DNA from: Sinorhizobium shofinae
GTDB taxonomy: Bacteria; Pseudomonadota; Alphaproteobacteria; Rhizobiales; Rhizobiaceae
NCBI GenBank assembly: GCA_001704765.1
Contig: MBFK01000099.1
Location: 27,581 to 66,729 of the forward strand
Direction of reading: 5' to 3'
Length of the DNA stretch: 39,149 nucleotides
In this document: in pieces, positions 15,490 through 24,016 of the stretch
How positions within the stretch are numbered: position 1 is the stretch's first letter
Layout: every line of letters starts with the position of its first letter
The notes under the pieces: generated by a model
What the model saw: the letters and a program-made list of their open reading frames with translations, nothing else
The model's database searches: none
Told to the model about the DNA's origin: nothing
Translations under genes and position numbers: made by a program

Positions 15490-16113
15490 TCACGCATGTT
15501 GCTTCATGATGGCAGCGGCGGTTTCGCCGCTGCGCGGCCGATAATCTTCGTTCTCGACGAGCTTCCAGCCGCCCGCGTCATCGGCCATCACCCGATGGCG
15601 CATACCGTTGGATGCCGCGATGATGCCATAATCCTGGCCGCTGTCCGACGGGTAGGCGAACACCATGACGAGATCGTCGTCGCCAATATTGATGGAGCGG
15701 TGGATCCAGTAGGGTGGCACGTAGCAGATCGTCTGAGGACCGATCTCGACGATGCGGGTTTCGCCTTGAGGCGATTCGAGCTGCATCAGCCCGTTGCCCT
15801 GTTGCCCGTAATAGATCTCCGGCCGATCGGCCTTCGCGTGAATATGACCGCGCGTCAGGAAGAACTCCTGCCCGATTCGGCCGGGGCCCATGCGTGTCAC
15901 CCCATAGATCAGATCTCCGGCTTGGTTGCCCGGCCGGAAATCCTCGACGGCGTAGACAACAGGATCATTGAGGCGCTCGGTCATCGCCCGGTGCGCGTCG
16001 GCGTCCTGATATAGCCCGGCAAGTTCGCTCAGCCGCTTCTCGTAGCGTCCCGTGTTTCCACTCATGCCGCCCGTGCTCACGTCGACGACGCTCCTGACCG
16101 GTTCCTTTAGCAT
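15490..16113 (-). CDS. Cupin-type glucose-6-phosphate isomerase
   Basis: A 207-residue protein of the metal-dependent cupin phosphoglucose isomerase family (GPI, PF06560 type), unrelated to the classical Pgi. It interconverts glucose 6-phosphate and fructose 6-phosphate. The metal site and signature are clear: FFLTRGHIHAKADRPEIYYG gives His90, His92 and Glu99, and PPYWIHRSIN gives His138. To my knowledge an Ensifer meliloti member has been characterised biochemically. ATG 16113 is chosen, as it has GGAG 6 nt before it; the frame's first start at 16131 is a TTG. First gene of the minus arm, 21 nt downstream of a HexR-like box. It probably supplies glucose 6-phosphate to an Entner-Doudoroff branch. 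Confidence 0.92.
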   Translation of the reverse strand: MLKEPVRSVVDVSTGGMSGNTGRYEKRLSELAGLYQDADAHRAMTERLNDPVVYAVEDFRPGNQAGDLIYGVTRMGPGRIGQEFFLTRGHIHAKADRPEIYYGQQGNGLMQLESPQGETRIVEIGPQTICYVPPYWIHRSINIGDDDLVMVFAYPSDSGQDYGIIAASNGMRHRVMADDAGGWKLVENEDYRPRSGETAAAIMKQHA

Positions 16114-16133
16114 CCTAAGCTCCACGTTCAATT

Positions 16134-16173
16134 GGTAGTAAAATTACATAAATAATTCCAGCCGTACCTGCAA
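16134..16173 (-). promoter_or_regulatory. Predicted promoter of the isomerase operon with HexR-like box over the -10
   Basis: On the minus strand TTGCAG (16173-16168) and TATGTA (16150-16145) are 17 bp apart, a plausible sigma-70 promoter. The inverted repeat at 16148-16134 (TGTAATTTTACTACC on the minus strand) matches 14 of 15 positions of the gammaproteobacterial HexR box TGTARTNNNAYTACA and overlaps the -10. Binding there would block transcription of the arm that ends in the HexR-like gene, giving autoregulation. Promoter and box are seen; function is inferred. Confidence 0.65.
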
Positions 16174-16230
16174 GAGGTAATTGATATCCAAAACTGGCGG
16201 TAAAAATTGGCGAATGTCGGCAAAAAGCTA

Positions 16231-16262
16231 TTGACGATAAAAATATCGGTAATTACGCTACA
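16231..16262 (+). promoter_or_regulatory. Predicted promoter of the sugar ABC operon with second HexR-like box
   Basis: TTGACG (16231-16236) and TACGCT (16254-16259) lie 17 bp apart. The sequence GGTAATTACGCTACA at 16248-16262 matches 13 of 15 positions of the HexR-type box and covers the -10 element, as in the opposite arm. The two boxes are about 100 bp apart, between the two start codons. This suggests that one regulator represses both arms. Confidence 0.55.
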
Positions 16263-16318
16263 AAACAAGCCAAGAGGATGGCTTGGACCAAATGCGTCCT
16301 AACGGTGGAGGAGAGACC

Positions 16319-17299
16319 ATGACCCGCAAGAACAAGATTGCTCTGAATATCGCGCTAGCAGCAGCGGCTTCGCTCCTGACGATCGGCGCTGCTCAAGCCG
16401 CCGATTGCAAGATCGGCGTCTCGATGAAGACGCTCGACGCGCCGTATTTCGCTGCGCAGGACGTCTCGGCGAAGAAGCATGCCGAGGAACTGGGATGCGA
16501 AGTGATTTCGGCGGATGCGCAGAACGATCTGAACAAGCAAATCGCCGACGTCGAGGATATGGTGGCGCAGGGCATTGGCGCCCTGATCATCAATCCTCGT
16601 GACAGCAAGGGTCTGGTCCCGGCCGTCAATGCAGCCTCGGCAGCCGGGGTGAAGGTCTTCGTCATCGACTCCACGCTCGATCCGACTGCGAACTTTGTCA
16701 CCCTCGTCCAGTCCTCCAACAGCCAGAACGGCCTGCTTGTCGGTCAGTGGCTGGCCGATCAGACGAAAGGCAAGGACCTGAAGATTGCGCTGCTCTCCGG
16801 CGACAAAGGCAACGAAGTCGGTCAGGAGCGTCGCCTCGGTGTGCTCGCCGGCCTGCTTGAAGGTCAGCTTCGTAATGAGGGTCGGGCTCGTTTCGAAGTC
16901 GTCGGCCAAGGCTGGGGCCTGTGGGGCCACGAGGGCGGTCTGAAGGCCATGGAAGACCTGCTTGTCGCCAATCCGGACATCAACGTCGTGCTCGGCGAGA
17001 ACGACTCCATGGTGCTCGGCGCCAAGAAGGCGTTGGAGCAGGCAGGGCGCGTCGACGGCGTTCTGCTGCTGGCCGCTGCCGACGGCCAGAAGGAAGCGCT
17101 CCAGCTGATCAAGGAAGGCACCTATGGCGCCACCGGTCTGAACGATCCGGCGCTCGTTGCCTCGACGGCTGTCGATCTCGCCAAAAAGGCCCTCGACGGC
17201 GAACTGTCCGCCGATACGTCGAAGATCACCTTTACGACGCCGATGGCAATCACCAAGGAGAATGTCGACCAGTATTACAAGACCGATGCCGTATTCTGA
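16319..17299 (+). CDS. Sugar ABC transporter substrate-binding protein (RbsB type)
   Basis: A periplasmic sugar-binding protein of 326 residues in the Peripla_BP_4 family. A signal peptide (about 1-27, ending AAQA) is followed by CKIGVSMKTLDAPYF, the first strand of ribose-type binding proteins. ADAQNDLNKQIADVEDMVAQ, FVIDST and GENDSMVLGAKKAL are typical landmarks. GGAGGAGA precedes ATG 16319, which decides the start over ATG 16283. It is the first gene of the plus arm under the HexR-like-boxed promoter, and a strong hairpin follows its stop codon. Ligand unknown: a pentose, hexose or polyol is likely, given the kinase and dehydrogenases downstream. Confidence 0.93.
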   Translation: MTRKNKIALNIALAAAASLLTIGAAQAADCKIGVSMKTLDAPYFAAQDVSAKKHAEELGCEVISADAQNDLNKQIADVEDMVAQGIGALIINPRDSKGLVPAVNAASAAGVKVFVIDSTLDPTANFVTLVQSSNSQNGLLVGQWLADQTKGKDLKIALLSGDKGNEVGQERRLGVLAGLLEGQLRNEGRARFEVVGQGWGLWGHEGGLKAMEDLLVANPDINVVLGENDSMVLGAKKALEQAGRVDGVLLLAAADGQKEALQLIKEGTYGATGLNDPALVASTAVDLAKKALDGELSADTSKITFTTPMAITKENVDQYYKTDAVF

Positions 17300-17316
17300 T
17301 CCATGTGATCCTCCCG

Positions 17317-17346
17317 GACCGACGAGGCGCGTGCGCCTCGTCGGTC
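17317..17346 (+). terminator. Strong hairpin after the sugar-binding protein gene
   Basis: Perfect 14-bp arms (17317-17330 and 17333-17346) with a GT loop, 17 nt after the stop codon of the binding-protein gene. It is not followed by a T run, so read-through into the ATPase gene is expected. A stabilising or attenuating hairpin here would keep binding protein in excess over ATPase and permease. Confidence 0.75.
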
Positions 17347-17391
17347 ATAATCGCCTGACCCGGGCGGCTCGATTGGCGAGACATACAGCTC

Positions 17392-18903
17392 ATGGAAAAC
17401 CTTGTAGAACTTACAGGCATTCGCAAATCTTTCGGCGGCGTTCACGCGCTGCAGGGGGTCGATTTTGCGTTGCGGGCGGGCGAGGTCCATGCGCTGCTCG
17501 GCGAAAACGGCGCTGGGAAGTCAACACTGATGCGCGTCCTCGGCGGCGAGCACGTCCCCGAGGCGGGGACCGTGAAGGTGGCTGGCGAGGAGCCGCATTT
17601 CCGCTCACCCTCGGACGCGCTGTCGAAGGGCATCGCCATCATCCACCAGGAGATGGCGCTTGCAACGGACCTGACGGTCGCCGAGAACATTTTCCTTTCA
17701 GAAATTCCCTCCGTCATTTCCTGGAAGGACCTCAATCGTCGCGCAGCAGAGCTCATCGACAGCCTCGGATTCACCATCAAGCCCGGCGCCGTGGTTGGCG
17801 ATCTCTCGGTTGCTCACCAGCAAGTGGTGGAAATCGCCAAGGCCCTGTCGCGCCACGCGCGGGTCATGGTTTTCGACGAGCCGACTGCAGTCCTTTCCGT
17901 CCAGGACGCGGAGCGCCTGCACGGCATAATCCGGACGTTGCGGGCGCGTGGCGTCGGCGTGATCTATATTTCCCATCGCCTCGACGAGGTGTTCCAGATC
18001 TCCGACCGGATCACCGTCATGAAGGATGGGGCGTCCGTCGCCACCGTCGATCGCTCGGACGTAGAGGTCGACGACGTGATCCGCATGATGGTCGGGCGAT
18101 CGCTGAAGGCGCTATTTGGCGAGGACGTCGCACGCACGCCCGGTGACGAGGTGCTACGCGTCGAAAGCCTTTCGGACGGTGGCCGAATTAGGGGGGTGTC
18201 GCTCACGGTCCGTGCCGGCGAGATTGTCGGGCTTGGCGGACTGGTCGGGGCCGGGCGAACGGAATTCGTCCGGCTCGTCTTCGGCGCGGAACGGGCGCAT
18301 TCGGGGCGCGTCTTCATTCGCGGCAAGGAGAGGACGATCCGCTCGCCGGGCGACGCCGTGAAGGCGGGCATCGGTCTCGTGCCGGAAAACCGGAAGGAAC
18401 AGGGCCTCGTCCTCGATTTTCCCATCCGCGTGAACGCGACGATGGCCAAGCTTTCTCCGCTGGTGAACCGCTTCGGCTTCGTGCGGCGCGCCCGGGAGCG
18501 GATGGCGGTCGAGGTGCTGGCCAAGCGTCTCCGATTGAAGGCGGGCAGCCTCAACGATCCGGCCTCAAGCCTCTCCGGCGGCAACCAGCAGAAGGTGGTT
18601 CTCGCCAAATGGTTTCATGCGGGCGGCGATATCCTCATCTTCGACGAGCCGACGCGCGGCGTCGATGTCGGTGCGAAAACGGAGATCTATTCGCTGATCA
18701 AGTCGCTTGCTGCGGAGGGGCGGGCGGTGCTCGTCATCTCCTCCGAGCATCTCGAGCTTTTCGGCCTATGCGACCGCATCCATGTCATGCGCGAGGGTGA
18801 GATCACCGGCGTGCTCGGCCCTGAAGACTATACCGAGGAAAAACTCCTGAAGCTTGCGATGGTGAGCCCTGCCGCCTCGCCCGAAACGTTGGTTGTGAAC
18901 TGA
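17392..18903 (+). CDS. Sugar ABC transporter ATP-binding protein (RbsA/MglA type)
   Basis: A 503-residue tandem ATPase typical of ribose/galactose-type importers. The first half has Walker A GENGAGKST (37-45), signature LSVAHQQVVEIAKAL and Walker B VMVFDEPTA. The second has a degenerate Walker A GLVGAGRTE, signature LSGGNQQKVVLAKW and Walker B ILIFDEPTRGVDVG. This asymmetric pattern is normal for the family. It energises sugar import at the inner membrane. The ribosome binding site before ATG 17392 is weak, which fits lower expression than the binding protein after the hairpin. Its stop overlaps the permease start by one base (TGATG). Confidence 0.95.
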   Translation: MENLVELTGIRKSFGGVHALQGVDFALRAGEVHALLGENGAGKSTLMRVLGGEHVPEAGTVKVAGEEPHFRSPSDALSKGIAIIHQEMALATDLTVAENIFLSEIPSVISWKDLNRRAAELIDSLGFTIKPGAVVGDLSVAHQQVVEIAKALSRHARVMVFDEPTAVLSVQDAERLHGIIRTLRARGVGVIYISHRLDEVFQISDRITVMKDGASVATVDRSDVEVDDVIRMMVGRSLKALFGEDVARTPGDEVLRVESLSDGGRIRGVSLTVRAGEIVGLGGLVGAGRTEFVRLVFGAERAHSGRVFIRGKERTIRSPGDAVKAGIGLVPENRKEQGLVLDFPIRVNATMAKLSPLVNRFGFVRRARERMAVEVLAKRLRLKAGSLNDPASSLSGGNQQKVVLAKWFHAGGDILIFDEPTRGVDVGAKTEIYSLIKSLAAEGRAVLVISSEHLELFGLCDRIHVMREGEITGVLGPEDYTEEKLLKLAMVSPAASPETLVVN

Positions 18904-19886
18904 TGAGCATCACCATGTCAGACCTAGCCGAAACAGCCCGTCCTTCTCTGAACCTCAGCCAGATCATGCAGCGCTATGGCACGATCGCCATCCTGGTCGC
19001 GCTCGTCATCGTGGCGGCATCGATGTCGGACGTATTCCTGACCGAACGCAACATTCTCAACGTGCTGCGCCAGGTTTCCGGGAGCAGCCTGATGGCGATC
19101 GGCATGCTCTTCGTGATCCTGTCGCGCGGCATCGATCTCTCGGTGGGCTCCGTCGCTGCACTCGGCAGCGTGCTGTCTGCAATACTCCTTCAGCAATACG
19201 GTGCAGGCCTTTCCATCCCCGCGACGCTGTTGGCCGGCGGGGCCTGCGGTCTGGTTTCTGGTGGGCTGATCGCGTTCCTCAAGCTCCCGCCTTTCGTGAC
19301 GACGCTGGCCATGATGACGGTCGCGCGGGGACTGTCGCTGATTATATCCGCCGGTCAGCCGATCGTTATGGGGGACAGCGGCGCTGCGATCGTCGCGTTC
19401 GGCTCCGGGTCGATCGCCGGCGTACCCTATCCGGTGATCCTGATGGTCGTCGTCTTCCTGATTGCCGGCACGGTATTGATGTTCACGCGTTACGGCCGCC
19501 TGGTGAAGGCGATCGGCTCGAACGTCGAGGCGGTGAGGCTCTCCGGAATTCCGGTCGCCTGGTACACGATGTCGGTCTACGTCATCTCCGGCGTGCTTGC
19601 GGCGGCTTCCGGGATCGTCTCATCGAGCCGCACCGGGGTGGGATCGGCGAATATCGGCGTCGGCGCCGAGCTCGATGCCATCGCAGCGGTTGTCATCGGC
19701 GGCGCCAGCCTCATGGGCGGGCGAGGCGGTGCCTTCAATACCTTCATCGGTGTTATGGTGCTCGGCATCATCGCCAATATGATGAACCTGGCGCGCGTTC
19801 CGGGCTACCATCAGCAGGTCTTCATGGGCTGCATCATCGTCGGCGCTATGCTCCTGCAATATGCATCGACCTGGCTGCGCCGCTAG
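18903..19886 (+). CDS. Sugar ABC transporter permease (RbsC type)
   Basis: A 327-residue inner-membrane protein of the BPD_transp_2 family with about 8-10 hydrophobic helices. The hallmark GIDLSVGSVAALGSV is at about 78-92, and the later GIPVAWYTMSVYVISGVLAA and AVVIGGASLMGGRGGAFNTF segments are typical of RbsC/XylH permeases. It forms the channel as a homodimer with the tandem ATPase. The start overlaps the ATPase stop by one base, so translation is coupled. The kinase gene follows after 64 bp. Confidence 0.95.
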   Translation: MSITMSDLAETARPSLNLSQIMQRYGTIAILVALVIVAASMSDVFLTERNILNVLRQVSGSSLMAIGMLFVILSRGIDLSVGSVAALGSVLSAILLQQYGAGLSIPATLLAGGACGLVSGGLIAFLKLPPFVTTLAMMTVARGLSLIISAGQPIVMGDSGAAIVAFGSGSIAGVPYPVILMVVVFLIAGTVLMFTRYGRLVKAIGSNVEAVRLSGIPVAWYTMSVYVISGVLAAASGIVSSSRTGVGSANIGVGAELDAIAAVVIGGASLMGGRGGAFNTFIGVMVLGIIANMMNLARVPGYHQQVFMGCIIVGAMLLQYASTWLRR

Positions 19887-19950
19887 GCGCAGCCAACTGC
19901 CAGCCGGCATAGCCCGGGTGGTCGCCCTGTGTACAGAAGCGGGTGGAAAA

Positions 19951-21453
19951 ATGACCGAGGACGTTTTCCTGACGATCGATGTCGGAACCGGCAGTGTGCG
20001 GGCAGCGCTCGTCGACCGGCGCGGCAAAGTGCTCACCGTCGCCGCACGCGAGCACGAGCAGATCGTGCCGCAATTCGGATGGTCCGAGCAGCGGCCAGCC
20101 GATTGGTGGAGTGGCGTGGTCGCTGCCATAGGCGAGGTGCTGGCGAAGCAGCCCGACGCCCGTTCCAGAATTTCCGCCGTTTCCGCCTGCGGCCAGATGC
20201 ATGGCACCGTGCTCGTCGACGACAAGGGCGAACTCGCGCGGGAGACGGCGCCTCTGTGGAACGACAAGCGCACCGTCGCCCATGTCGAAGCCTTTGAACG
20301 GGTACACAGGCCCGCCAGCTACCTGGCCGATTGCGCCAATCCGGCAACTCCCGCATGGCCGGGCTTCAAGCTGCAGTGGTTGCGTGACATGGATCCAGCC
20401 GCCTGGCAGCGCACGGCGGCGGTCTTGATGCCGAAGGACTATATCAACCTCAAGCTCACCGGCGAGCCCGCCATGGACCGGACTGACGGAGGCGCGAGCT
20501 TCCTGATGGACCCGCGCACGGGCGAATGGTCGGAAACGATGATCGAATTGCTGGAGCTCGACAAAGGCAAGCTTGCTCCGCTCAGGAATCCTGTCGAGAT
20601 CCTCGGTCATGTGACGGCAGAGGCGGCGCGGGAGACAGGTCTTCGCGAAGCCACGCCCGTCCTCGTCGGCGGCGGCGACTATCCTGCCGCACTGCTTGGC
20701 TCCGGTGTCTGCCGGCCCGGCATCGGTTCGGAAGTCATGGGGACATCGGCGATCATCACCGCCATCGCCGAAAACCCTTTGCTCGACGCCCAGGTCTCGA
20801 ATGTCGGCACTGTCGAAGGCAACTGGGGCGCCTTCATGCTGCTCGAGTCCGGGGGCGATGCCATGCGCTGGGCGCGTCGCGCCTTCCACGAGAAACAGGT
20901 TTCCTACCCGGAGATCGTCGCCAAGGCGGCCGAGGCGCCGGCGGGTTCCGACCGCCTCTTCTTCATGCCCTACCTCGCCGGCGAGCGGCTTGGCGACCAC
21001 CGCAATGCCCGCGCACAGTTTTTCGGCATCGGCGCCGCGCATGGCATCGCCCATATGCATCGCGCCGTCCTCGAGGGCGTCGCCTTCGCCGTCAAGCGGC
21101 ACATCGACATTCTCGACCGAATTTCCGGCGCGCCGGTCGAGCGGATTATCGCCTCGGGCGGCGGCGCGAAGACCAAGCTCTGGATGAAGATCAAGGCAAG
21201 CGTCTACGGGATTCCAATCCTGGTCCCAGCCGAGGCCGAGTGCGGCCTCGTCGGTTGTGCCGCCATGGCGGCGGCTGCGACCGGCCTCTTTTCGACGGTG
21301 GAGGAAGCAGCACAGGCCTATGTCTCCTACGCCGAGGAGATCACCCCCGACCCTCGATGGGCGGAGACGTATCGCCCGATGCAGGCCTTTTTTGAGAAGC
21401 TCTACTTCCACAGCCAGTCGCTCTACGACGATCTGGACGGGCTGCCGTCATGA
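19951..21453 (+). CDS. FGGY-family carbohydrate kinase (xylulokinase-like)
   Basis: A 500-residue sugar kinase. The N-terminal ATPase fold begins FLTIDVGTGSVRAALVD, and SACGQMHG (78-85) with PLWND (101-105) resembles xylulokinase. The catalytic Asp is probably Asp243 in VGGGDYPAALLG, and ASGGGAKTKLWMKI is the C-terminal adenosine motif. FGGY kinases phosphorylate ketoses and polyols such as xylulose, ribulose, erythritol or glycerol. Which one is used here is not readable. ATG 19951 is chosen over 19861, since the latter lies inside the permease gene. The stop overlaps the phosphatase start (ATGA), so both are made together. Confidence 0.93.
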   Translation: MTEDVFLTIDVGTGSVRAALVDRRGKVLTVAAREHEQIVPQFGWSEQRPADWWSGVVAAIGEVLAKQPDARSRISAVSACGQMHGTVLVDDKGELARETAPLWNDKRTVAHVEAFERVHRPASYLADCANPATPAWPGFKLQWLRDMDPAAWQRTAAVLMPKDYINLKLTGEPAMDRTDGGASFLMDPRTGEWSETMIELLELDKGKLAPLRNPVEILGHVTAEAARETGLREATPVLVGGGDYPAALLGSGVCRPGIGSEVMGTSAIITAIAENPLLDAQVSNVGTVEGNWGAFMLLESGGDAMRWARRAFHEKQVSYPEIVAKAAEAPAGSDRLFFMPYLAGERLGDHRNARAQFFGIGAAHGIAHMHRAVLEGVAFAVKRHIDILDRISGAPVERIIASGGGAKTKLWMKIKASVYGIPILVPAEAECGLVGCAAMAAAATGLFSTVEEAAQAYVSYAEEITPDPRWAETYRPMQAFFEKLYFHSQSLYDDLDGLPS

Positions 21454-22133
21454 GCTGCAAGGCCGTGCTCTTCGACATGGACGGTACGCTGGTCGACAGC
21501 GAGGTCCTGCATTTCGACGCGATGGCCGTCGCTCTCGAGGGCCTGGGCTACAAGATCCCGGAAGGCTTCGCGGAGCGGATAACCGGAATGGTGGTCGGCG
21601 ACTGCCACGCCTTGCTTACGGAAACGATCGGCTTCGCCCCACCGCTCGACGAGTTCGTGGCCAGAAAATACGCGGCCTATGTCGAACGCTCGGCAAGCCT
21701 GCGATTGCGCCAGGGAGCCGGAGAAGCGCTCGCTCTTCTGCGGGCATCAAGCGCTGCGATGGCGATCGTCTCGAACTCGGACCGCATGCTCGCCGATGCC
21801 AATCTGCGCGCTGTCGGCCTTCAGGCGCCGGGTCTGATCAGCGTCACGCGCAATGATGTGCGCTTCGGCAAGCCGCGGCCAGATCCTTATCTTCGCGCCG
21901 CCTGGCTGCTCGGTGTCGAGCCCTCCGACTGCATCGTCGTCGAGGACAGTGCGCCCGGTGCGTCCGCCGGTCTAGCCGCCGGCATGACCGTCATCGGCTG
22001 GCCGGAGCCGCATAGGCCGGACATTATCTTTCCGACCGGAACGATCGTTGCCGATCCGCGCGATCTCGTCGCGTCGCTGCGGCAACTGCTTTCCAGTCCA
22101 CTCGAAACCTCCCTCGTCTCAAGGATCGCCTGA
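21450..22133 (+). CDS. HAD-family sugar phosphatase
   Basis: A 227-residue haloacid dehalogenase-type phosphatase of the beta-phosphoglucomutase-like subgroup. Motif I is FDMDGTLVDSE (nucleophile Asp9, acid Asp11), motif II is VSNSD, and motifs III/IV are GKPRPDPYL and VVEDSAPG. These enzymes remove phosphate from small sugar or polyol phosphates, or act as mutases. A phosphatase next to a kinase is common in sorbitol/mannitol-type loci of rhizobia, where it may clear a toxic or dead-end phosphate. Coupled to the kinase by a 4-bp overlap; the SDR starts 2 nt after its stop. Confidence 0.9.
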   Translation: MSCKAVLFDMDGTLVDSEVLHFDAMAVALEGLGYKIPEGFAERITGMVVGDCHALLTETIGFAPPLDEFVARKYAAYVERSASLRLRQGAGEALALLRASSAAMAIVSNSDRMLADANLRAVGLQAPGLISVTRNDVRFGKPRPDPYLRAAWLLGVEPSDCIVVEDSAPGASAGLAAGMTVIGWPEPHRPDIIFPTGTIVADPRDLVASLRQLLSSPLETSLVSRIA

Positions 22134-22134
22134 C

Positions 22135-22908
22135 ATGTATCTCGAAAAGTTCAAGCTCACCGGGAAGATCGCCGTGGTCACGGGCGCTGCACGCGGCATC
22201 GGACTTTCGACCGCAGAGGCCCTGGCCGAGGCGGGCGCGACCGTCGTCCTTACCGACATGAATCCCGACATGCTTGCTGCGGCGACGGGCAGCCTCAGTG
22301 AAAAGGGCTTCGCCGTCGATCACGAGGTGCTGGACGTGACCGACGTCAAGTCGGTCCAGGTGGCGCACGACGCGATCCTCGCCCGGCATGGCCGTGTGGA
22401 CGTGCTCGTCAACAATGCGGGCATCGCGATCTCCAATCATCCGGCCGAAACCATGGCCGACGAGGTCTGGAACAAGGTCATCGACGTCAATCTCAACGGC
22501 GTCTTCTGGTGCTGCCGCGCTTTCGGCAACACCATGCTGAAGCAAGGGACGGGCTCGATCGTCAATGTCGGTTCCATGTCCGGGATCATCGTCAACCGTC
22601 CGCAGGAGCAGGCGAACTACAACGCCTCGAAGGCCGCGGTGCATCACCTGACGAAGTCGCTTGCTGCCGAGTGGGGCGCGCGCGGCGTGCGCGTCAATTC
22701 CGTGGCGCCCACCTATATCGAGACCGAGATGACCAAATACGTCTACGAGGACGAGGAGATGTATCGCCATTGGGTGGGTGGCACGCCGATGAACCGGCTC
22801 GGCCGCACGGACGAAATCGCTTCCGTCATCCTCTTCCTTGCCAGCGACGCCGCGAGCCTGATGACCGGCTCGATCGTTCTCGCGGATGGAGGCTATGTAT
22901 GCTGGTGA
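22135..22908 (+). CDS. SDR-family polyol dehydrogenase
   Basis: A classical short-chain dehydrogenase of 257 residues. The NAD(P) loop TGAARGIG is at 16-23, with Asp41 suggesting NAD preference, NNAG at 93-96, and the catalytic Ser147, Tyr162 and Lys166 (YNASK). The C-terminus ends DGGYVCW, which resembles D-arabinitol-, threitol- and sorbitol-type dehydrogenases. It probably oxidises a sugar alcohol to a ketose, the substrate of the kinase upstream. It begins 2 nt after the phosphatase stop and overlaps the next gene by 10 bp. Confidence 0.92.
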   Translation: MYLEKFKLTGKIAVVTGAARGIGLSTAEALAEAGATVVLTDMNPDMLAAATGSLSEKGFAVDHEVLDVTDVKSVQVAHDAILARHGRVDVLVNNAGIAISNHPAETMADEVWNKVIDVNLNGVFWCCRAFGNTMLKQGTGSIVNVGSMSGIIVNRPQEQANYNASKAAVHHLTKSLAAEWGARGVRVNSVAPTYIETEMTKYVYEDEEMYRHWVGGTPMNRLGRTDEIASVILFLASDAASLMTGSIVLADGGYVCW

Positions 22909-23990
22909 AAGCGGATATGGCGACTGCAGTGCGTGGTGCCCGTTTTCCGGGCCGCTATATTCAAGGCGCCGGCGTCATCGGCCGGCTTGGTCTCGAGGCG
23001 ATGAGCTTCGGCAAGAAGACCGTGGTCCTGCTGGACAATGGCGTCTTCGATCTTTTGAAGGACGAGATCGCCGCGTCTTTTGTCGACGGTCCGGCTGTTG
23101 AAATCATTCGCCACGACGGAGAATGCTCCGAGACCGCAATCGGCGTGCTCGTCCGGGCGGCGAAGGCCGCTGGCGCCGAGGTAATCTTGGGAGCGGGTGG
23201 CGGCAAGGCGCTCGACACCGCGAAGGCCGCAGCACGGGACCTTGCGCTGCCGGTCATCGTCTTCCCGACGATCGCCGCTTCCGACGCGCCCTGCAGCGCG
23301 CTTGCAGTCGTCTACAATGATGACGGCACCGTCGCCTATGACACTTTCCTGCCGAGCAATCCGGATCTCGTGCTGGTGGATACGGCGTTGATCGCCAGGG
23401 CCCCCGCTCGCTTCCTCGCTGCCGGCATCGGCGACGCGCTTGCCACCTGGTACGAGGCGGAATCCTGCCGCCAAAGCGGCGCCTTGAACTGCATGCGGAT
23501 GCCGGGTGTCCCGCTCGCCTATGAGGTGGCCCGCTTCTGCCGCGACACGATCTTCGCGTTCGGTGCCGAGGCGCTCGCCGAATGCGACGCCAAGACCGCC
23601 GGGGCAGCGCTTGAAAGGGTCGTCGAGGCCAACATTCTCCTGTCGGGCATCGGCTTCGAGTCGGGTGGCGTCGCGGCGGCTCATGCCATTCACCACGGTC
23701 TTTGTGAGCTCGACGAGGTCCACCACCATCTGCACGGCGAGAAGGTCGCAATTGGCGTGCTCGCTGGCTTGAAGTTGCATGGAATGGAGGATGAGTACGA
23801 CCGCGTCCGCCGCTTCTGCCTCTCCGTCCGCCTGCCGACCAGGCTTGGCGATATCGGCATTGCCGAGGCAACGCCTGAGAAACTGGCGATCGTCGCGAAG
23901 CGTGCCTGCCGGGCGGGTGAGATCATCCACAACGAGCCGATGCCGGTCACCGAGACCATGGTCGTTGCCGCACTTGAAGCCCTTGCGTGA
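22899..23990 (+). CDS. Iron-containing alcohol dehydrogenase, glycerol dehydrogenase (GldA)-like
   Basis: A 363-residue metal-dependent dehydrogenase. The NAD loop GAGGGKALDTAK is at 98-109, and FPTIAASDAPCSALAVVY is typical of glycerol dehydrogenases. The metal ligands line up with those of bacterial glycerol dehydrogenase: Asp179 (GIGDALATW), His262 (AAHAIHHGL) and His279 (HLHGEK). It would interconvert glycerol or another vicinal diol with a hydroxyketone. ATG 22899 has GGAGG 6 nt upstream and lies inside the end of the SDR gene. A frame open from 22509 is only an upstream shadow. Its job in this operon is unclear: a three- or four-carbon product after cleavage, or a polyol, are both possible. 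Confidence 0.92.
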   Translation: MLVKADMATAVRGARFPGRYIQGAGVIGRLGLEAMSFGKKTVVLLDNGVFDLLKDEIAASFVDGPAVEIIRHDGECSETAIGVLVRAAKAAGAEVILGAGGGKALDTAKAAARDLALPVIVFPTIAASDAPCSALAVVYNDDGTVAYDTFLPSNPDLVLVDTALIARAPARFLAAGIGDALATWYEAESCRQSGALNCMRMPGVPLAYEVARFCRDTIFAFGAEALAECDAKTAGAALERVVEANILLSGIGFESGGVAAAHAIHHGLCELDEVHHHLHGEKVAIGVLAGLKLHGMEDEYDRVRRFCLSVRLPTRLGDIGIAEATPEKLAIVAKRACRAGEIIHNEPMPVTETMVVAALEALA

Positions 23991-24016
23991 TACGGCCAGA
24001 CAAGCGGGAGAAAAAG

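Noticed and set aside
19846..21411. 521-codon minus-strand frame opposite the FGGY kinase
   Set aside because: The plus strand carries a full kinase with motifs; the minus frame has low-complexity composition and no recognisable domain.
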